Below, in pieces: positions 34,374 to 45,578 of a stretch of 64,000 bases of DNA (positions within the stretch are counted from its first letter, which is position 1; each line of letters begins with the position of its first letter). The stretch covers positions 806,001 to 870,000 of the forward strand of contig JAEBUN010000018.1 in assembly GCA_023014365.1 (NCBI GenBank). Reading direction: 5' to 3'. This DNA comes from Lepiota brunneoincarnata (Eukaryota > Basidiomycota > Agaricomycetes > Agaricales > Agaricaceae). Both the position numbers and the translations under genes were made by a program. The notes under the pieces are model-generated. The model had not been told where the DNA came from and ran no database searches. It was given only the letters and a program-made list of their open reading frames with translations.

Positions 34374-34673
34374 ATGCTCAACGCGATACCAGACAAAGTT
34401 CTCCTTAGGATCATCAATCTCGCAAGTGGACCACTTTCAGCCCGAGCTTGTTTAGCCCATTTGCCTCGGGTCCCCGCCCCTAGCTGCGTTGATTGTTCCC
34501 GCCATCTGCGTCTCGTATCGAAACGGTTCAACTCCATTACCTCACGTATTCCTCTCCCAACCTTATTTCACCAACCCTACTACCTTAAGCCCACACATTG
34601 TGAGGCCATCACATCGGCACTGAAGGACGGCAAGACGACAGCTTTCGAAAGTGTTAGGAACGTGGATCGTTAG
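34374..34673 (+). pseudogene. Family A copy 7, truncated after the F-box, without intron 1
   Basis: It starts MLNAIPDKVLLRIINLASGP and runs uninterrupted through SARACLAHLPRVPAPSCVDC to HLRLVSKRFNSITSR. The 48 nt between the two F-box halves remain in frame here, whereas six other copies have a 49-nt intron at this place. The donor is GC instead of GT and the acceptor is GG instead of AG, so it cannot be spliced the same way. Homology ends near residue 97 (ESVRN); after ~34,665 the DNA switches to the family B 5' flank, and a TAG at 34671-34673 closes a frame of 100 codons. It could still give a bare F-box peptide; more likely it is a recombination end product. Confidence 0.6.
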
Positions 34674-35016
34674 GGATTCAGGGACAACCATGTTACGGCG
34701 GTTGCCTCATGCCGAGATGTCTACTGGCTCGTGTACTGTACTTGTGGGAAAATGTTGGAAGTGCTAGACAGCAGGTTGGATGTTTTACCATATGAATGGC
34801 GTGGTGGACAACTGGTGGGCTATTGGAAGTGCAGGATCATTCGAAAAATGCTCCTCTTAGCGAACAAATGGTGTGAATGGTTGAGCCCGAACTTGACATT
34901 GAACGTCTTTGGCGATAACAAATATGATACTGAAAATGACTGCCGGGAAAACTCTTTGACCGATTGCCATGAAGCGCAGGGGATAATGTTCCTCTGATCA
35001 AGTACTCATCAAGGCA
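34674..35016. repeat. Segment paralogous to 26461-26795 and 27610-27636
   Basis: It contains the TCAGGGACAACCATGTTAC motif, TACTTGTGGGAAA, CGTGGTGG and TGATACTGAAAAT blocks shared with the region between family B copy 3 and DUF6535 copy 1. The order shows that the two DUF6535 genes arose by a direct duplication that included this flank. No gene is seen. Confidence 0.55.
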
Positions 35017-37423
35017 TCACACCATTCCCGTTCCTGCTCCCAAAGAAGGCCGACGCCGCACTTCCTGCACCTCCTTTTTGCTCTCATCACTCCTTTTGTG
35101 CCCGTCACTCCCCTGGTGCTCCCCGTGCTCCCCACTCCTATTGTGGTCCATAAGCTCCATAGCTTCCTTGCGCTTCATGAGCTCCTCAAGCTCCCCCATC
35201 CTCCTCTCCATCCAGCGCTTCCCACGCTGGGCCCAATACTCGTTAAACACTCCCCCCTTCTCCGCCCGTTCCACCAAAGACTTCAAGATTTCCATTTGCT
35301 CCGAGAATGTCCCACGCCCCCCATGCATAGCAAGCCTGCCAAGGATTCTCCCTCCTGCAACCTGCCACTGAAAAGCCTCCAAACCCTCCAGGATATAGTC
35401 AGGGCAAAACCTTACCGGGTAAGCATTTCTCAGTTTATTGTCGGCAAGCACGTACAGAGCTCTAAGATTAAGGAAGTCGGGTGTTTGTTGAATTTGCAGC
35501 AGCTCAGAAACATCGGTAGCAGTAGAAATCTCCACTGTGGGAGACGTTACCGCAGCAGGGACTCGCGGCACTTCAAACATCTCCCCGTTGCCTCTCTGGT
35601 CGTTGGTGTCCTCGCTCTTCTCTTCCCCGCTCTTCTCATCATTGTCAATATCTGCATTGCCCTTCTCCACAGCGCAGCTGTCCTCATTATCCTGTTTGTC
35701 TTTGTTATTGTCTTTATGTGGCTCAATTGATCGGGTCAGCTCCCCCTGAAGGATCCTCAAGATGAGAGCTGACGCGTAGGCATCGTGGTCCCGGAACTGC
35801 TCAGTGCCAATGAGAGGCTCGACGCATCTCAGAAACTGAATTCTCAGCTCTGTGTGGAGAATTATGACTGATACAATTTTGTCCACTGATGCGAATCACC
35901 CTGAGTTAGGCACTTGGCATCCCGTAGACTTCCAATAGGACATTCAATGGCTTGACCAACTTCATCTCCCTCCTTCGTCCTCCCTGCCTCGGGACTTCCA
36001 AGCCAGGAGGAGAGTTCATCCGTGACAGAGAAAGATCTGCCTTGTAACGAATTTTTGATCCGAATGTACAGTTCAACTCGGAGATGAAGCACCGTACGAT
36101 GGAGAGCCAAATTTGAAGCAACCAGGTATTGAAGCAGGAGAGCATTTCTAAAATCTCTTTGCAACGGAGCGAATGCTTTGCCTTCATTGCAGGCTGCCAA
36201 TAAAAGCTTCTCCGGCAATGTGAAGTTCTTATCCAACAACTCTGTGAATGTCCTAACTGCCAAAGGGTCCATTGGAATCCCCTGGAACTCCTCAAGGCTG
36301 GTCTGAACAACATGGCCAGCAGTCGGGTGCGAGCCGAGTGTCTCCAAAACAGATGTGAGTCCGCGAAGGAGATAATAAGAGCATCTGCTAGAGTTTGAGG
36401 AATGACCTTCTCGCAGTCCACGCCAAAGTTCGTCGTACCGTTGCCATTGAAAGTCTTTAAGAATTTTGATCTTCTGCTTGCGCCGTGCCGAGAAAAACCT
36501 CAAGAGCATTTTCCAGTAGTCTTTTCTGGGTTGCAACAATACAACTGGGAGGCTGTACGACACGATGGCAGGAATAGTGAAGCAGCGCTGAATCACCCAA
36601 GTCCAGGGGCTCTTGAATGGACATTGACGAAGGGCCAGTCGAGCTCGGCGTGGGAGGAGATAACGAGCTGTCGGTAGGATCATCGGCAATAACACCACCA
36701 ATGCCATAGCGGATACTGATACACCTCCGGCAATAACAGGGTGTGCAGTACGTTTGTTCACGTTCCAGAGGAGGTACACCAATCCAGTAGCAAAGAGAAG
36801 GAGTGCCACCTGGACCGCCATAATGAGAAGCGCCGGTATGAAAGGCACTCCCCATGCGAATAGCCCTTCAAGGCGGACCTGCCGAAGAGCAAGGGCATCG
36901 TGGCTGGGGGTGTATTTAGCGTCAGGGCAACGGAACGCGCGGAGAGCCACTGAAGGCAGAACGTCCCCATTATAACGGCGCTGAGGCTCAGAATCATGCT
37001 CAAGAACCAGAGCTGATTGACGAGAACTTCGTAGTTCTTCGGGGTAAACGGAGTGGGGGCCAGGATGGTGCCCTGAGTGGCAGTGTTGTTGAGCAGGATG
37101 ACAACTTGTGTGAGGAGATTTGTCCCAGCTTGCGCAGGGTCCTCTCGCAGCCATTTGAACGACTCGATTGTGAAGGCGGTGACTATAGCAAGGAGCAAAC
37201 CTGCCTATAAAGCGCAACCGAGTCTAAGTACAAAACGCCCGACCCACGTGCCAGCTGTACTCACAATGACTAGGAGAGCACCGATCTTATCTTGGAGACT
37301 CTTGCAAAGCTCATCATCCCTCTTGTCTACAGTGTCGTAGCAGTGTTTCCACACATCCTTGGGCAATTCCTTCTCGTCGACACTGAGGTAGAGGTACGAA
37401 TCACCACCGCTAGTCCATTTCTT
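35017..37423 (-). pseudogene. DUF6535 membrane protein, copy 2, frameshifted
   Basis: Exon 37423-37265 (159 nt, KKWTSGGDSYLYLSVDEKEL onward) and the following long exon from 37204 correspond exactly to copy 1. Two lesions break the long exon: a two-base gain near 36,940 (GAACGCGCGGAGAG for GAACGCGGAGAG) inside the segment encoding QWLSAFRCPD, and a one-base loss near 35,870 just after HQWTKL. The 60-nt exon upstream also seems lost: a stop follows its expected acceptor. The remaining frames keep high similarity to copy 1 throughout, so the lesions are younger than the duplication. It could at most encode the membrane head alone. Confidence 0.68.
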
Positions 37424-38489
37424 CTGTAATAGGCTAAATTGAATTGTAGCGGAAGATACTCAAGGAAACTGACCTGCTGGTTAAGCTGGTTAAGTGGTAT
37501 CCCTGAGCGGTTCCCAGCTAGATGAGGTCAATCACTAGGACCCTAGAGTATGTTGGTTCCAGCTACTTAACAAAGAGTATATGGAAAGCGCGCACTATCT
37601 CCGTCCCTGCCCAGATACGGGACTTAGAACCTTCCCTACGTTTCTAAAGTGGATGTTAGAAGAGGTCAAATGTCCAGGTTAGGTGCAACGCACTTTGGGG
37701 ATCATATAGGTCAGAGTCATTCAGTGCGACTCGACACAGAATGATGAAGTGACAATGGGAATGTCCGCGTGGTATCCAGGAGCCCTTATGTTAGTAACTT
37801 CATCCTCAATACAGCCTCGTTCCGAGAAAGCGCTGAGCTGTTGCGCCGCAGGTCACGGCAAGTGTTGTATTAAGCGCCATGAGTGATGAGATCAGGCGCT
37901 GATAGGATGTTCGCCTAAGACAGACCCCCTATGTGATATGTGACTGGTGGTGTTTCATGAACGTGAGCAAGGGTGTCAGGGCGTGGGTGCCGGGACGTGG
38001 GCGTGCAGTGGTTGAAGTTCTCCTAGATCAATATCGAGTCCTCGACATGGGGGGGAGGGGCGAGATGTACGGATTTGTTATCCCCATCACCAGCGTCCGA
38101 AATATACAAGAGGACAGCAGTTTCGGCGGTGACCAATCCCCTGTACTCCCATGAAGATATATGATCCGAGCAAGGACGTTAATGCATAGCCAGGGGAGAA
38201 ATCCGCCATAGGAGCAGAGCTTAGGGAGTCATAGGCTGCGCGCGGCCTAGGCGACGTGTTGTTGGTTTCGAGGCGCCTAGTAAAGAGAAGTGAGTCAGAA
38301 TGCCATTACTCAACATCGAACGTTTGGACCCCCACTGACCATAAAAGAAATAATAGTTTTTAGCTACACTGGCATAGAAAACTTGATCACGACACTATTG
38401 ACCACTTTCGGATGTTATCGGACTGTATAGAAGGACCGTAAATCGCCTGCGACTTGGGTTCGATGGCACACGACCTTGAAAGAAACCTG
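37424..38489. other. 5' flank of DUF6535 copy 2 and unannotated sequence
   Basis: 37424-38160 parallels 30037-30800 (shared GCACTTTGGGGATCATATAGG, CATTCAGTGCGACTCGACA and a GTCAGGGCGTGGGTG-like stretch). 38160-38489 shows nothing recognisable. Confidence 0.45.
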
Positions 38490-39149
38490 TCACGGACCCT
38501 GAGCAACATGAGCCCCCTTTGCCCACCTTTTTCCCCTGAATCACCTAGCCTCGTATTATTTCTATACGCATATCGGCCATGACCCCCTGACAAGCGCCCA
38601 AAGACGTTGGCCTCACTGCGAACCTCAACCTCAGTCAAGTCTCACGAAGAACGTCCGATCTCACATCAGAGAGCGAATGACTCGAGGAACTCATGGCGCC
38701 CAAGTCAACACTCGCCTTCCCCCGATCGGCACGATGCGGAGCCGGGTATGGTGGAGCAAGAGCAAGGTGGGCATTCGGACTCGTATCATCCCTCCTTGCG
38801 CTCTCTTCGTCATCTCTGCTATTATATGTTGATAAGGCCAGAGGGCATGGCCGCTGGAAATTCCGGGGTATTGGTGAGATATTTATATTGTCTCGCGACA
38901 TCGTGACAATCTAAAGAGGTTTAGGTGGCTTGGTTCGAACTTGCCACGCGGCTCCCCAAGCTTCGGGAATTCAGGTGTCCCCCGAGCGTTTTCAAGACAT
39001 TACGGGTTTATGGGTCCGTTGAGCTATATGAACCACAAGACCCTTATCCCGAACACTGTGTTCGGCAGTTTGTTACTCGAGTAGCCGAGCCATTCAAGCA
39101 CACAGCTTCTAGAGATGTTTTTGAAATGGCGAAATTAATAGGATGGTGA
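38490..39149 (+). pseudogene. Chimeric pseudogene: family G middle part fused to family A 3' end
   Basis: 38490-38780 aligns with 200-500 of the first gene, introns included (GACCCTGAGCAACATGAG, GCCCACCTTT, GCGAACCTCAACCTCAGTCAA, GATCTCACATCA, GAACTCATGGCGCCCAA). From ~38,790 it switches to family A: SLRSLRHLCYYMLIRPEGMA corresponds to the end of exon 3, then comes a GTGAGA...TTTAG intron and an exon 4 relic beginning AWFELATRLPKLREFRCPPS, which ends in a divergent tail and TGA at 39147-39149. Frames are broken in the G part, and the A piece is old (many substitutions). Confidence 0.65.
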
Positions 39150-39274
39150 AGCCCTGGCAAACGACGAAGTACATGATCATATCAATTTCGCCAATCGAGA
39201 AGTACAAGTACACAAGTTCATCCCAAAATTCCCACGTACGCAGCAAACTGGTTTGTCACGAAGCCAGGCTCTGC

Positions 39275-39659
39275 CTATATATTTTTATATATGCCGTTAA
39301 TCAACCCTGTGCGTACATCCGCCCCCTTTGCGCCTTGAGGTGCTTGGTACTCTGCAACGGTGGTATATTCACCATGTGCAATTTTCTTCAAGGTAGACAG
39401 GGTCGGGTTCTTGTTAATTTGGACTTGAAGGTTGTAATTCTGCGGTTGTCCGGTGGTTAGCTGCGGGATGTGCAACAATATCACAGTCAGCTGACAACAG
39501 GGAAGGCAGCGGGGTACCTACGCCTTGCATATCCAAACGGAAATTGCCGTCCGGATCACGCTGGAGATTAGAGGTTGTGGTGGGGGGTAAGTTTTCCAGA
39601 GTGTTGTCGGTGAGACTGTCGATGAATGCGACTAGTATTTTCTTGACTTTTGAAGGCAT
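39275..39659 (-). CDS. Unrecognised small protein, two exons
   Basis: Minus-strand exons 39659-39522 and 39460-39275 are joined by a 61-nt intron (GTAGGT donor, CCGCAG acceptor) in phase 0, giving 107 aa beginning MPSKVKKILVAFIDSLTDNT and containing LTTGQPQNYNLQVQINKNPT and KKIAHGEYTTVAEY. Composition is that of an ordinary soluble protein and both junctions keep the frame open. No family is recognised. It may be the 3' part of a larger gene, because a spliceable piece starting MPFLHRLYTLS lies upstream at ~39,780, but the joining phase does not fit. Confidence 0.35.
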
Positions 39660-41947
39660 CACTTCAGCCACGGACAAGTTCGCAAGGGTCCCAAGTTGCG
39701 ATCAGCCACAATGGCGGTCGGTCAATAGGACACCACTGACGTACCTGCTGAGCGTGTACAGCCGATGGAGAAAAGGCATGGCGACTCAACGATTTATATT
39801 TCGTTGACGTGAGAAGATATAGCAGTAGGTCTAGCAGCATGTCCCGTGCAGGGGCCTGTAACTAAGATTGGACAGCATAGGTAATGCTCATGTGGGATTC
39901 TATATCAGCCGAATCAACTTATAGTCCAACTATAGCCACCACTTGTCCCGTGCTGCCCAAAAATTGTGACCCGAAACACTGGGATTTTGTCCTCGTGCCT
40001 GAGCACCGTGGAAACTGAGAACACTCTTCCTACTTAGTGAAAGAGCCGCGGACCATGGCAGTGACGCTAAGCCCCGACAGTACCCACAACACCTCTTACG
40101 GTCATACTTCCCACCGTACAGAGCCAGAGGTTCATGTGCTAGAAAGTACGAACGAGACACTACGGTGTCCAGATTGGATAAGCGTGTCACATTGAATTAT
40201 TCTAGTCCTGCGTTAGATACCACAATAAGCTCGGGAATTCGACACAAGTACTCCCAGGCTTGAAACAGCAATAATTGTGAGGGATAGGTTAGGCTATCCG
40301 TGTATCTGGACTCAAGTGCAGCGGCTCTGGACGGTGAACTGGGTGGGATTGTTTGTTTGGATCTCTTGGGCAGGGATAGACCGCATGGTTCATTGGGCTA
40401 TACAAAATACTTATATCGACCCCATCAAGTACGACTTCAACCGTTTGATGCAGCGCAGTGCTGTGAAATCATGTGCGACAAGGTTGTATGCAAATTGCGA
40501 TTTGCCAGCGGGGGATGGACCCATTTTATAGAAACCTGAACTCATCGAACTCAGAATAATGCCAGCGTATGCTGTGGAGGGCGAATGACGGCTGCTCACG
40601 TAGTATCCATCATCTCCTCTTCCACTAGCCCAGACGAGACCGCGGAGACAACCACGGTGCCCACACGCTCCCGGCTCGTTCACCACCCAAAACACACCAA
40701 GCGCGACCAACGACACGCATGGGCACGTCATGCAAGCGACGGATCGCATAGGCGATTTTCTTTTTCCTTTTCCCTTATTTCTCTCGCCCCTTCTGTAGTT
40801 AAAAACATATGCTACAAGTGTCTTTACGAAATTTCGTAGCTAGTTCTCTTTCTTTCTCTTCAGTTCCATACTTTTCCTTTCCCCATCTAAAAAGTCCACC
40901 TCGTAGTATCAAAACTAGCCAGAAATTTGTATTACGAGGTAGCGAAAAAACACCCCAGCTCTTTCACTATTTACTTAACTTCCTCTCCATCCCGTTTTCT
41001 CATTCTCGTTCTCTCCCTCTCTCTCACTCTTCACCCCCCCCCCCCTCCCTCTGGGTCAAAGGCCTTGCGACTGACGGACGCAGTCGTGCTTGCTTACCAA
41101 CCTCACTTAATGAAAGCCCGTTGGGCTCACAAATCTCAAAGATATGCGACTCACAAGATCACCCAAACCAAGAGTGGTCTCAGTAGTCTATTCGGATTGA
41201 GGGAATACGCGTATCGAGTATGAGAGAGTGATAGTATATAGAGAAGAAAAGAAGATAAGATTGTTTACCTCAGTTTGTTATTTATCTGATGGTTAGTACA
41301 CGTGATCGCGATCGTTGTAAGCCCATGCTTACACTTAACTCTCTTCAACGCATGTACACACCATTAGTGTAGTATCTTAGTCAGCGGTCGGCCATTCTGC
41401 TCCTCAACATGAATAGTAATGTGACGATAATGGTAGCATCGCAAGAGTGGCTATTAAAGAGCTTGACGAGTAGAAGCCTAGCGGAAGCTCCGGACTGATC
41501 TGAACACTGAGACCTCTATACTGAACACAATGGTTTGGGGTGCCACGCGCGCAACAGATTGATCTGGTCTGCATGCAAAGGACCCGGAATAAGCGATTTT
41601 GCCACCTTAGACCTATTTTGGTCGGGTCCGAACCAGGATATCATCTCGTATAAATCCGGGGCAGATTCCGGCCGCATCTCATCTCGATACCGCTCCCCAA
41701 TGTCCATCGTCACAGAAACACCTAGTATCATTGTGGCCGAAGGCAGACCAGATATGTTGCTCGAGCTTCACAAGTTCCGCAACAGGCTTCCAAAGACATG
41801 TGGTAATTTTGTGATGTGAAAAGTATGGCTGCGAAAATGCTCACAGGGCTGTAACAAGATTTGATCGGACCCTGGGAAAGCTGACAACCTGACAGGGGCT
41901 GCTACCTCTGTTTCGTGAGTCCAGTCGTTAGTATCCCATCTCCTCCT
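39660..41947. other. Intergenic region, no gene supported; C/T-rich tract
   Basis: Several short frames exist on both strands but none has intron-corrected continuity or a recognisable product. 40750-41060 is strongly C/T-rich on the plus strand and ends in a run of 12 C at 41034-41045; such tracts are common in fungal promoters. The last ~100 bp before 41948 would be the leader of the kinase-like gene. Confidence 0.4.
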
Positions 41948-43267
41948 ATGCCAACAACCCTTCCGCCCAGTCACCGCGTCGTCAAGTGGGTCAAGGATGA
42001 TTTCGGAAACTCTGAACCATTGTGGTCTTCCGAGCCATCGATACCTCTCCTTGAAACCCTTGCTCGCAAACATCTCGCCATTGCCGCCGAGGCATCCTGT
42101 GTAGTTTCATTCTTCGCTCAGGGAGCATTCAACAAGCTCTACACTGTCGACGCACCTGGCCATACATACCTCATCCGTGTCGCACTTCCTGTTGAACCTC
42201 GATTAAAAACGCTTAGCGAAGTTGCAACAATCGACTTTGTCCGCACACACGCTACAGAGCTCGTCCCGCGTGTGTTGGCATACGATGCAGATGTGGTTGT
42301 GACGGAGGAAGGTGGGCTAGGCTTTGAGTGGATGATAATGGAGAAGATACCCGGCGACGTGTTGGAGAATCGGTGGGACGACATGGATTGGGAGTCAAAA
42401 GTTGTGCTTGTCAAGACTCTCGCGGGTGTGCTCGCGAAATTGTATGATAATCCACTTTCCGGTATTGGGAACCTCTATCCTCCCTCCGACTCTGCAAACA
42501 CCATCGGCCGAATTGTCTCCATGATGTTTTTCTGGGACGATCATCTTGATCAGGATGTTCCACGGGGTCCTTTCCGGTCATCTCATGACTGGCTAGCGGC
42601 TCATCTCACGTTCATCATCAACGACAGCACCGCCGTCCTAAATCGGACCACTACCAAGGACGATGATGCAGAGGATGATGAAGACGAGGAAGACGAACGT
42701 GAAGAGGCGGAGGAGACACAAGCGGTCGCAGAACGACTTATTAGCCTTCTTCCACGCGTCTTCCCTCCCTCGTCCCCCGATGACGATCCTTCGGTCATCC
42801 ATCACGACGATATATCATTTCACAATTTGCTGGTGGACGATTCTGGGCGATTGGCAGGCATTCTTGACTGGGAGTGTGTCCCAGCGTTGCCTCGTTGGCG
42901 CGCATGTACACTTCCTTCGTTTCTCCAGGGACGCTCTCGCACCGAACAGCCTCAAATAGAGGGCTATTCCAAAGCCGAAAATGGTAAACCGGACACGGCG
43001 TACTTTGAACACTTGCGTCAGTGGGAGAAGACGCAGCTTCGACAGGTGTTTGTGAGTGAGATGCGGCAGCTCCGGCCGGAGTGGGTGCATACGTACCGCG
43101 CGAGCAGGTTGAAGAATGATTTTTATACTGCTGTGTTGCTATGCAACGACTTCAGGAGGGGTTGGGTACGTGATTGGCTGGATAGGGTGGAAGTGATGGA
43201 TGACCAGGAGTTGAGAGGAGAGTCGGGGGAGGGATATAAATCGCTCGAGGATGATTTGATGAAGTGA
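41948..43267 (+). CDS. Aminoglycoside phosphotransferase (APH)-fold kinase-like protein
   Basis: A single open exon of 439 aa; the start MPTTLPPSHRVVKW is the first ATG. The N-lobe covers about residues 55-145: FFAQGAFNKLYTV (loop), YLIRVALPVEP (ATP-binding strand with Arg instead of Lys), EVATIDFVR (helix with Glu) and WMIMEKIPGDVL (hinge). The catalytic loop HHDDISFHNLLVDDSGRLAG (from ~residue 282) has the HxDxxxxN pattern of the APH/choline-kinase superfamily, and DWECVP (~306) supplies the metal-binding Asp. These proteins phosphorylate small molecules; the substrate cannot be told, and large fungal APH families rarely relate to drug resistance. An acidic insert, DDDAEDDEDEEDEREEAEE, lies at about residues 238-258 between the lobes. 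A truncated relic of the same gene, acid insert included, is at 46557. Confidence 0.75.
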   Translation: MPTTLPPSHRVVKWVKDDFGNSEPLWSSEPSIPLLETLARKHLAIAAEASCVVSFFAQGAFNKLYTVDAPGHTYLIRVALPVEPRLKTLSEVATIDFVRTHATELVPRVLAYDADVVVTEEGGLGFEWMIMEKIPGDVLENRWDDMDWESKVVLVKTLAGVLAKLYDNPLSGIGNLYPPSDSANTIGRIVSMMFFWDDHLDQDVPRGPFRSSHDWLAAHLTFIINDSTAVLNRTTTKDDDAEDDEDEEDEREEAEETQAVAERLISLLPRVFPPSSPDDDPSVIHHDDISFHNLLVDDSGRLAGILDWECVPALPRWRACTLPSFLQGRSRTEQPQIEGYSKAENGKPDTAYFEHLRQWEKTQLRQVFVSEMRQLRPEWVHTYRASRLKNDFYTAVLLCNDFRRGWVRDWLDRVEVMDDQELRGESGEGYKSLEDDLMK

Positions 43268-43943
43268 AGGATGGAATACAAGAGAGTTCTTCGCAGCGTT
43301 TTCCGTTCGAGCGCGGTTGCCGTTCTGACGATCATCTATCAATGCAGGCCTATGCCATGGTACCGCGTCTAATGAGATTAAGTCGGAAGAAACGGCGGTC
43401 GAGCACGAAGAGAAAGTACATGGTCTGACTAGGGCGTTATGGTGATTGAAAGTATAACTACTGCTATGATGTTACTCGGATAGATTGAGTTCGTTGTCGT
43501 CGCCGGATCAAAGGGATGTCTGGTTTACATCGGCCCCCTGGACAACAATTCCCGGTTCTCTCCAAATATATGCTACGGCGAAGTTGCTGATACTGACATA
43601 ACATATCGTAGACATGACTACCTAGTATCGGGTATCTTTACATTGTTGAATATCCATAACCCCTCCGGGTAAATTAGCTGCCACTTTATTCAGTCGTTGA
43701 CTTCGTTGCTATGAGACACGGGTGTAAACTGCGGTAAAATGAAACACACACGACAGAAACGTGGAGAAGAGAAGGAGCTTTTTTGATAAATCCCCACCAC
43801 CAGTCATGAAGGGCAAAAACATCACAGTTATTTCAAAGCATTGACTATTGACAAACACAGGTCCGCTCAATTTCCGCTCTCTGCTCCTATCTCGACTTAT
43901 TCTGCCCCAACACCCATGTGCGCGGTTGCGGCTCGATCAGAAT
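43268..43943. other. Intergenic region between converging genes
   Basis: The kinase-like gene (+) and family C copy 1 (-) converge here. No conserved frame, repeat or RNA structure is recognised. Confidence 0.4.
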
Positions 43944-45578
43944 TCACACCCGACCAAAGACAGAGGTGGAAACCTTATATTCGAGTTGTTTGATGATTTT
44001 CTGTGAACCGAGAGTCCCATCATCCTCCGTGGAGTAGCATCTAGTGGCTGTAAGTCTTGGGAACAGGGTAACCAGATTTTGGGCAAGCATGGTCATCTCT
44101 GTTGCCATGAGAGAGCCTTTGCGATGGTGGGTATGGAAAATTTCTAGTCTGCTCTTCGACAAGAAACCAGTAGCAGGCAGTGGACAAAGAAGGAACGTGA
44201 AGTCCAAGCGAAGGCTGAGACTACATAAATGAGGTAGTTGGGATAGTGGAACCAAAATTGAAGCACAAAAGGGCACTTGGTAACGGGCGCCGATCGACAA
44301 TGTGCAGAGATTTGGTGGTAATATGTTCAACATCACCAAGAGATTATCCGTGGTCAATTCCTGATATATAAATGTCAACCGAAGCTCCGTCAATTGCTTT
44401 GATAAGATCGGCAGGAAGTCTTGCAGTAGCAGTGGGTGATTATAATGCGAGGTTAGAACGACAGAGTGGAGATAGGGGAAGCTCGAAGCGGCTCGTTTGC
44501 ATATGTGTTCCCAGAATAGATTACCATGTTCAGAAACCTCTAATGAGAGAGTGTGGAGAGAGGACGATGTCAGCTGATTTAGCAAGAAGTCTTGCAATGC
44601 GTCAGCATCTCCTTCGAGGTGGAGGCTTTCCAGAGTGGAGTCGTGAACTGGGGACGCCCCACGATCCAGTGAATCCTCGAGAAGAATCCGAAGGGTAGTC
44701 AGAGAAGTGAATTGTTTCAGGATCTGAGAAAGGGGGAACCAGTTCTCCTGTTGTACGGTGTCGCCCTCGTAATAAACGGACAAATTCTTCAAGTCCTTGA
44801 AAGTCTTCAATGCGAGGAGGAGATCTGGCGAGAAATACGCAGCGCAGTCGATCCTCTTCAGCCCACACCCGTGGGATTTGAGTAATCTGAATAACATCTG
44901 CACAACTCCAGTGTCGGAACAACTGCCTATCACGAGGCTTGTTATTGCAGGGGAAAAGATCGGGATTAGATAGATAACGGTGTGCAAACCCAAATGCACT
45001 TCCTCGAAGTTCAGCTCGAGCCTCCGCAAATTCGGAAGGAGAAATCCGTTACGCCCAAAACACGTTGCAAGAACAGGCCATAGGTGCCTTTCTGCTGGAT
45101 ATATTTCGTCACTGATGCAGAAAGTTTGTATCCGACCCAGATATCCTTGTACACGAGAACGTATCGGCCCATCTCCAATCGGTCTTTCCAACTTCTATGG
45201 GTGTGTGGTTGCAACCAGCTACGAGAACACCAAGAAAACAAGAGCACTCACCCAAAACTCCCCGAAATCTATATTCACCTCAATGCTGGAATATGCGTCC
45301 TCCAGGGAGGATGCGAAGGAATTGATGACCTCAGCCACAGGTTCCAACGAGTCCATCCTCATCCAAAGCACGTCAAGTGCAATGGACGTCAGTGACGGAG
45401 AAAGGAGCGCTATATTCAGGATGTCTATCCTTTTCGCGCGCATTTCGCTTCTGGAATCGTTGGCGGTGTCGTACCGAAAATACCATAGCACTTCATGCCA
45501 AATATCGACAGTCAGGGGCATTGTGGCGAACGCCGTTGGAATGGCAGAGGTACCCCTAGTTCGTTCCGGATGATGCAT
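43944..45578 (-). CDS. Family C copy 1: long F-box-like protein, two exons
   Basis: Minus-strand exons 45578-45252 and 45194-43944 are joined by a 57-nt intron (GTGAGT donor, CATAG acceptor) in phase 0; the protein is 525 aa. The start MHHPERTRG is chosen because its counterpart opens copies 2 and 3. F-box-like core: PLTVDIWHEVLWYF, then NIALLSPSLTSIALDVLWMR, the form common in agaricomycete F-box families where ALLSPS replaces the usual VCRRW. From residue ~150 on there are clear leucine-rich repeats: LPNLRRLELNF, LKRIDCAAYFSPDLLLAL, LKNLSVYYEGD, LTTLRILLEDSL, LESLHLEGDADAL, LHTLSLEVSEH, LTELRLTFIYQE, LCTLSIGARY and LCSLSLRLDF. It is presumably an SCF adaptor. It is the left arm of an inverted duplication with 59662-61306. 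Confidence 0.72.

Noticed and set aside
38450..38480. GGTTCGAT, resembling a tRNA B box
   Set aside because: No A box at the right distance and no cloverleaf could be formed. The same applies to GGTTCGAAGC at 20297 and GGTCCGAACC at 41626.
41034..41045. C12 run as a structural motif
   Set aside because: A single homopolymer run in a C/T-rich stretch; no second G or C tract to make a quadruplex or i-motif.
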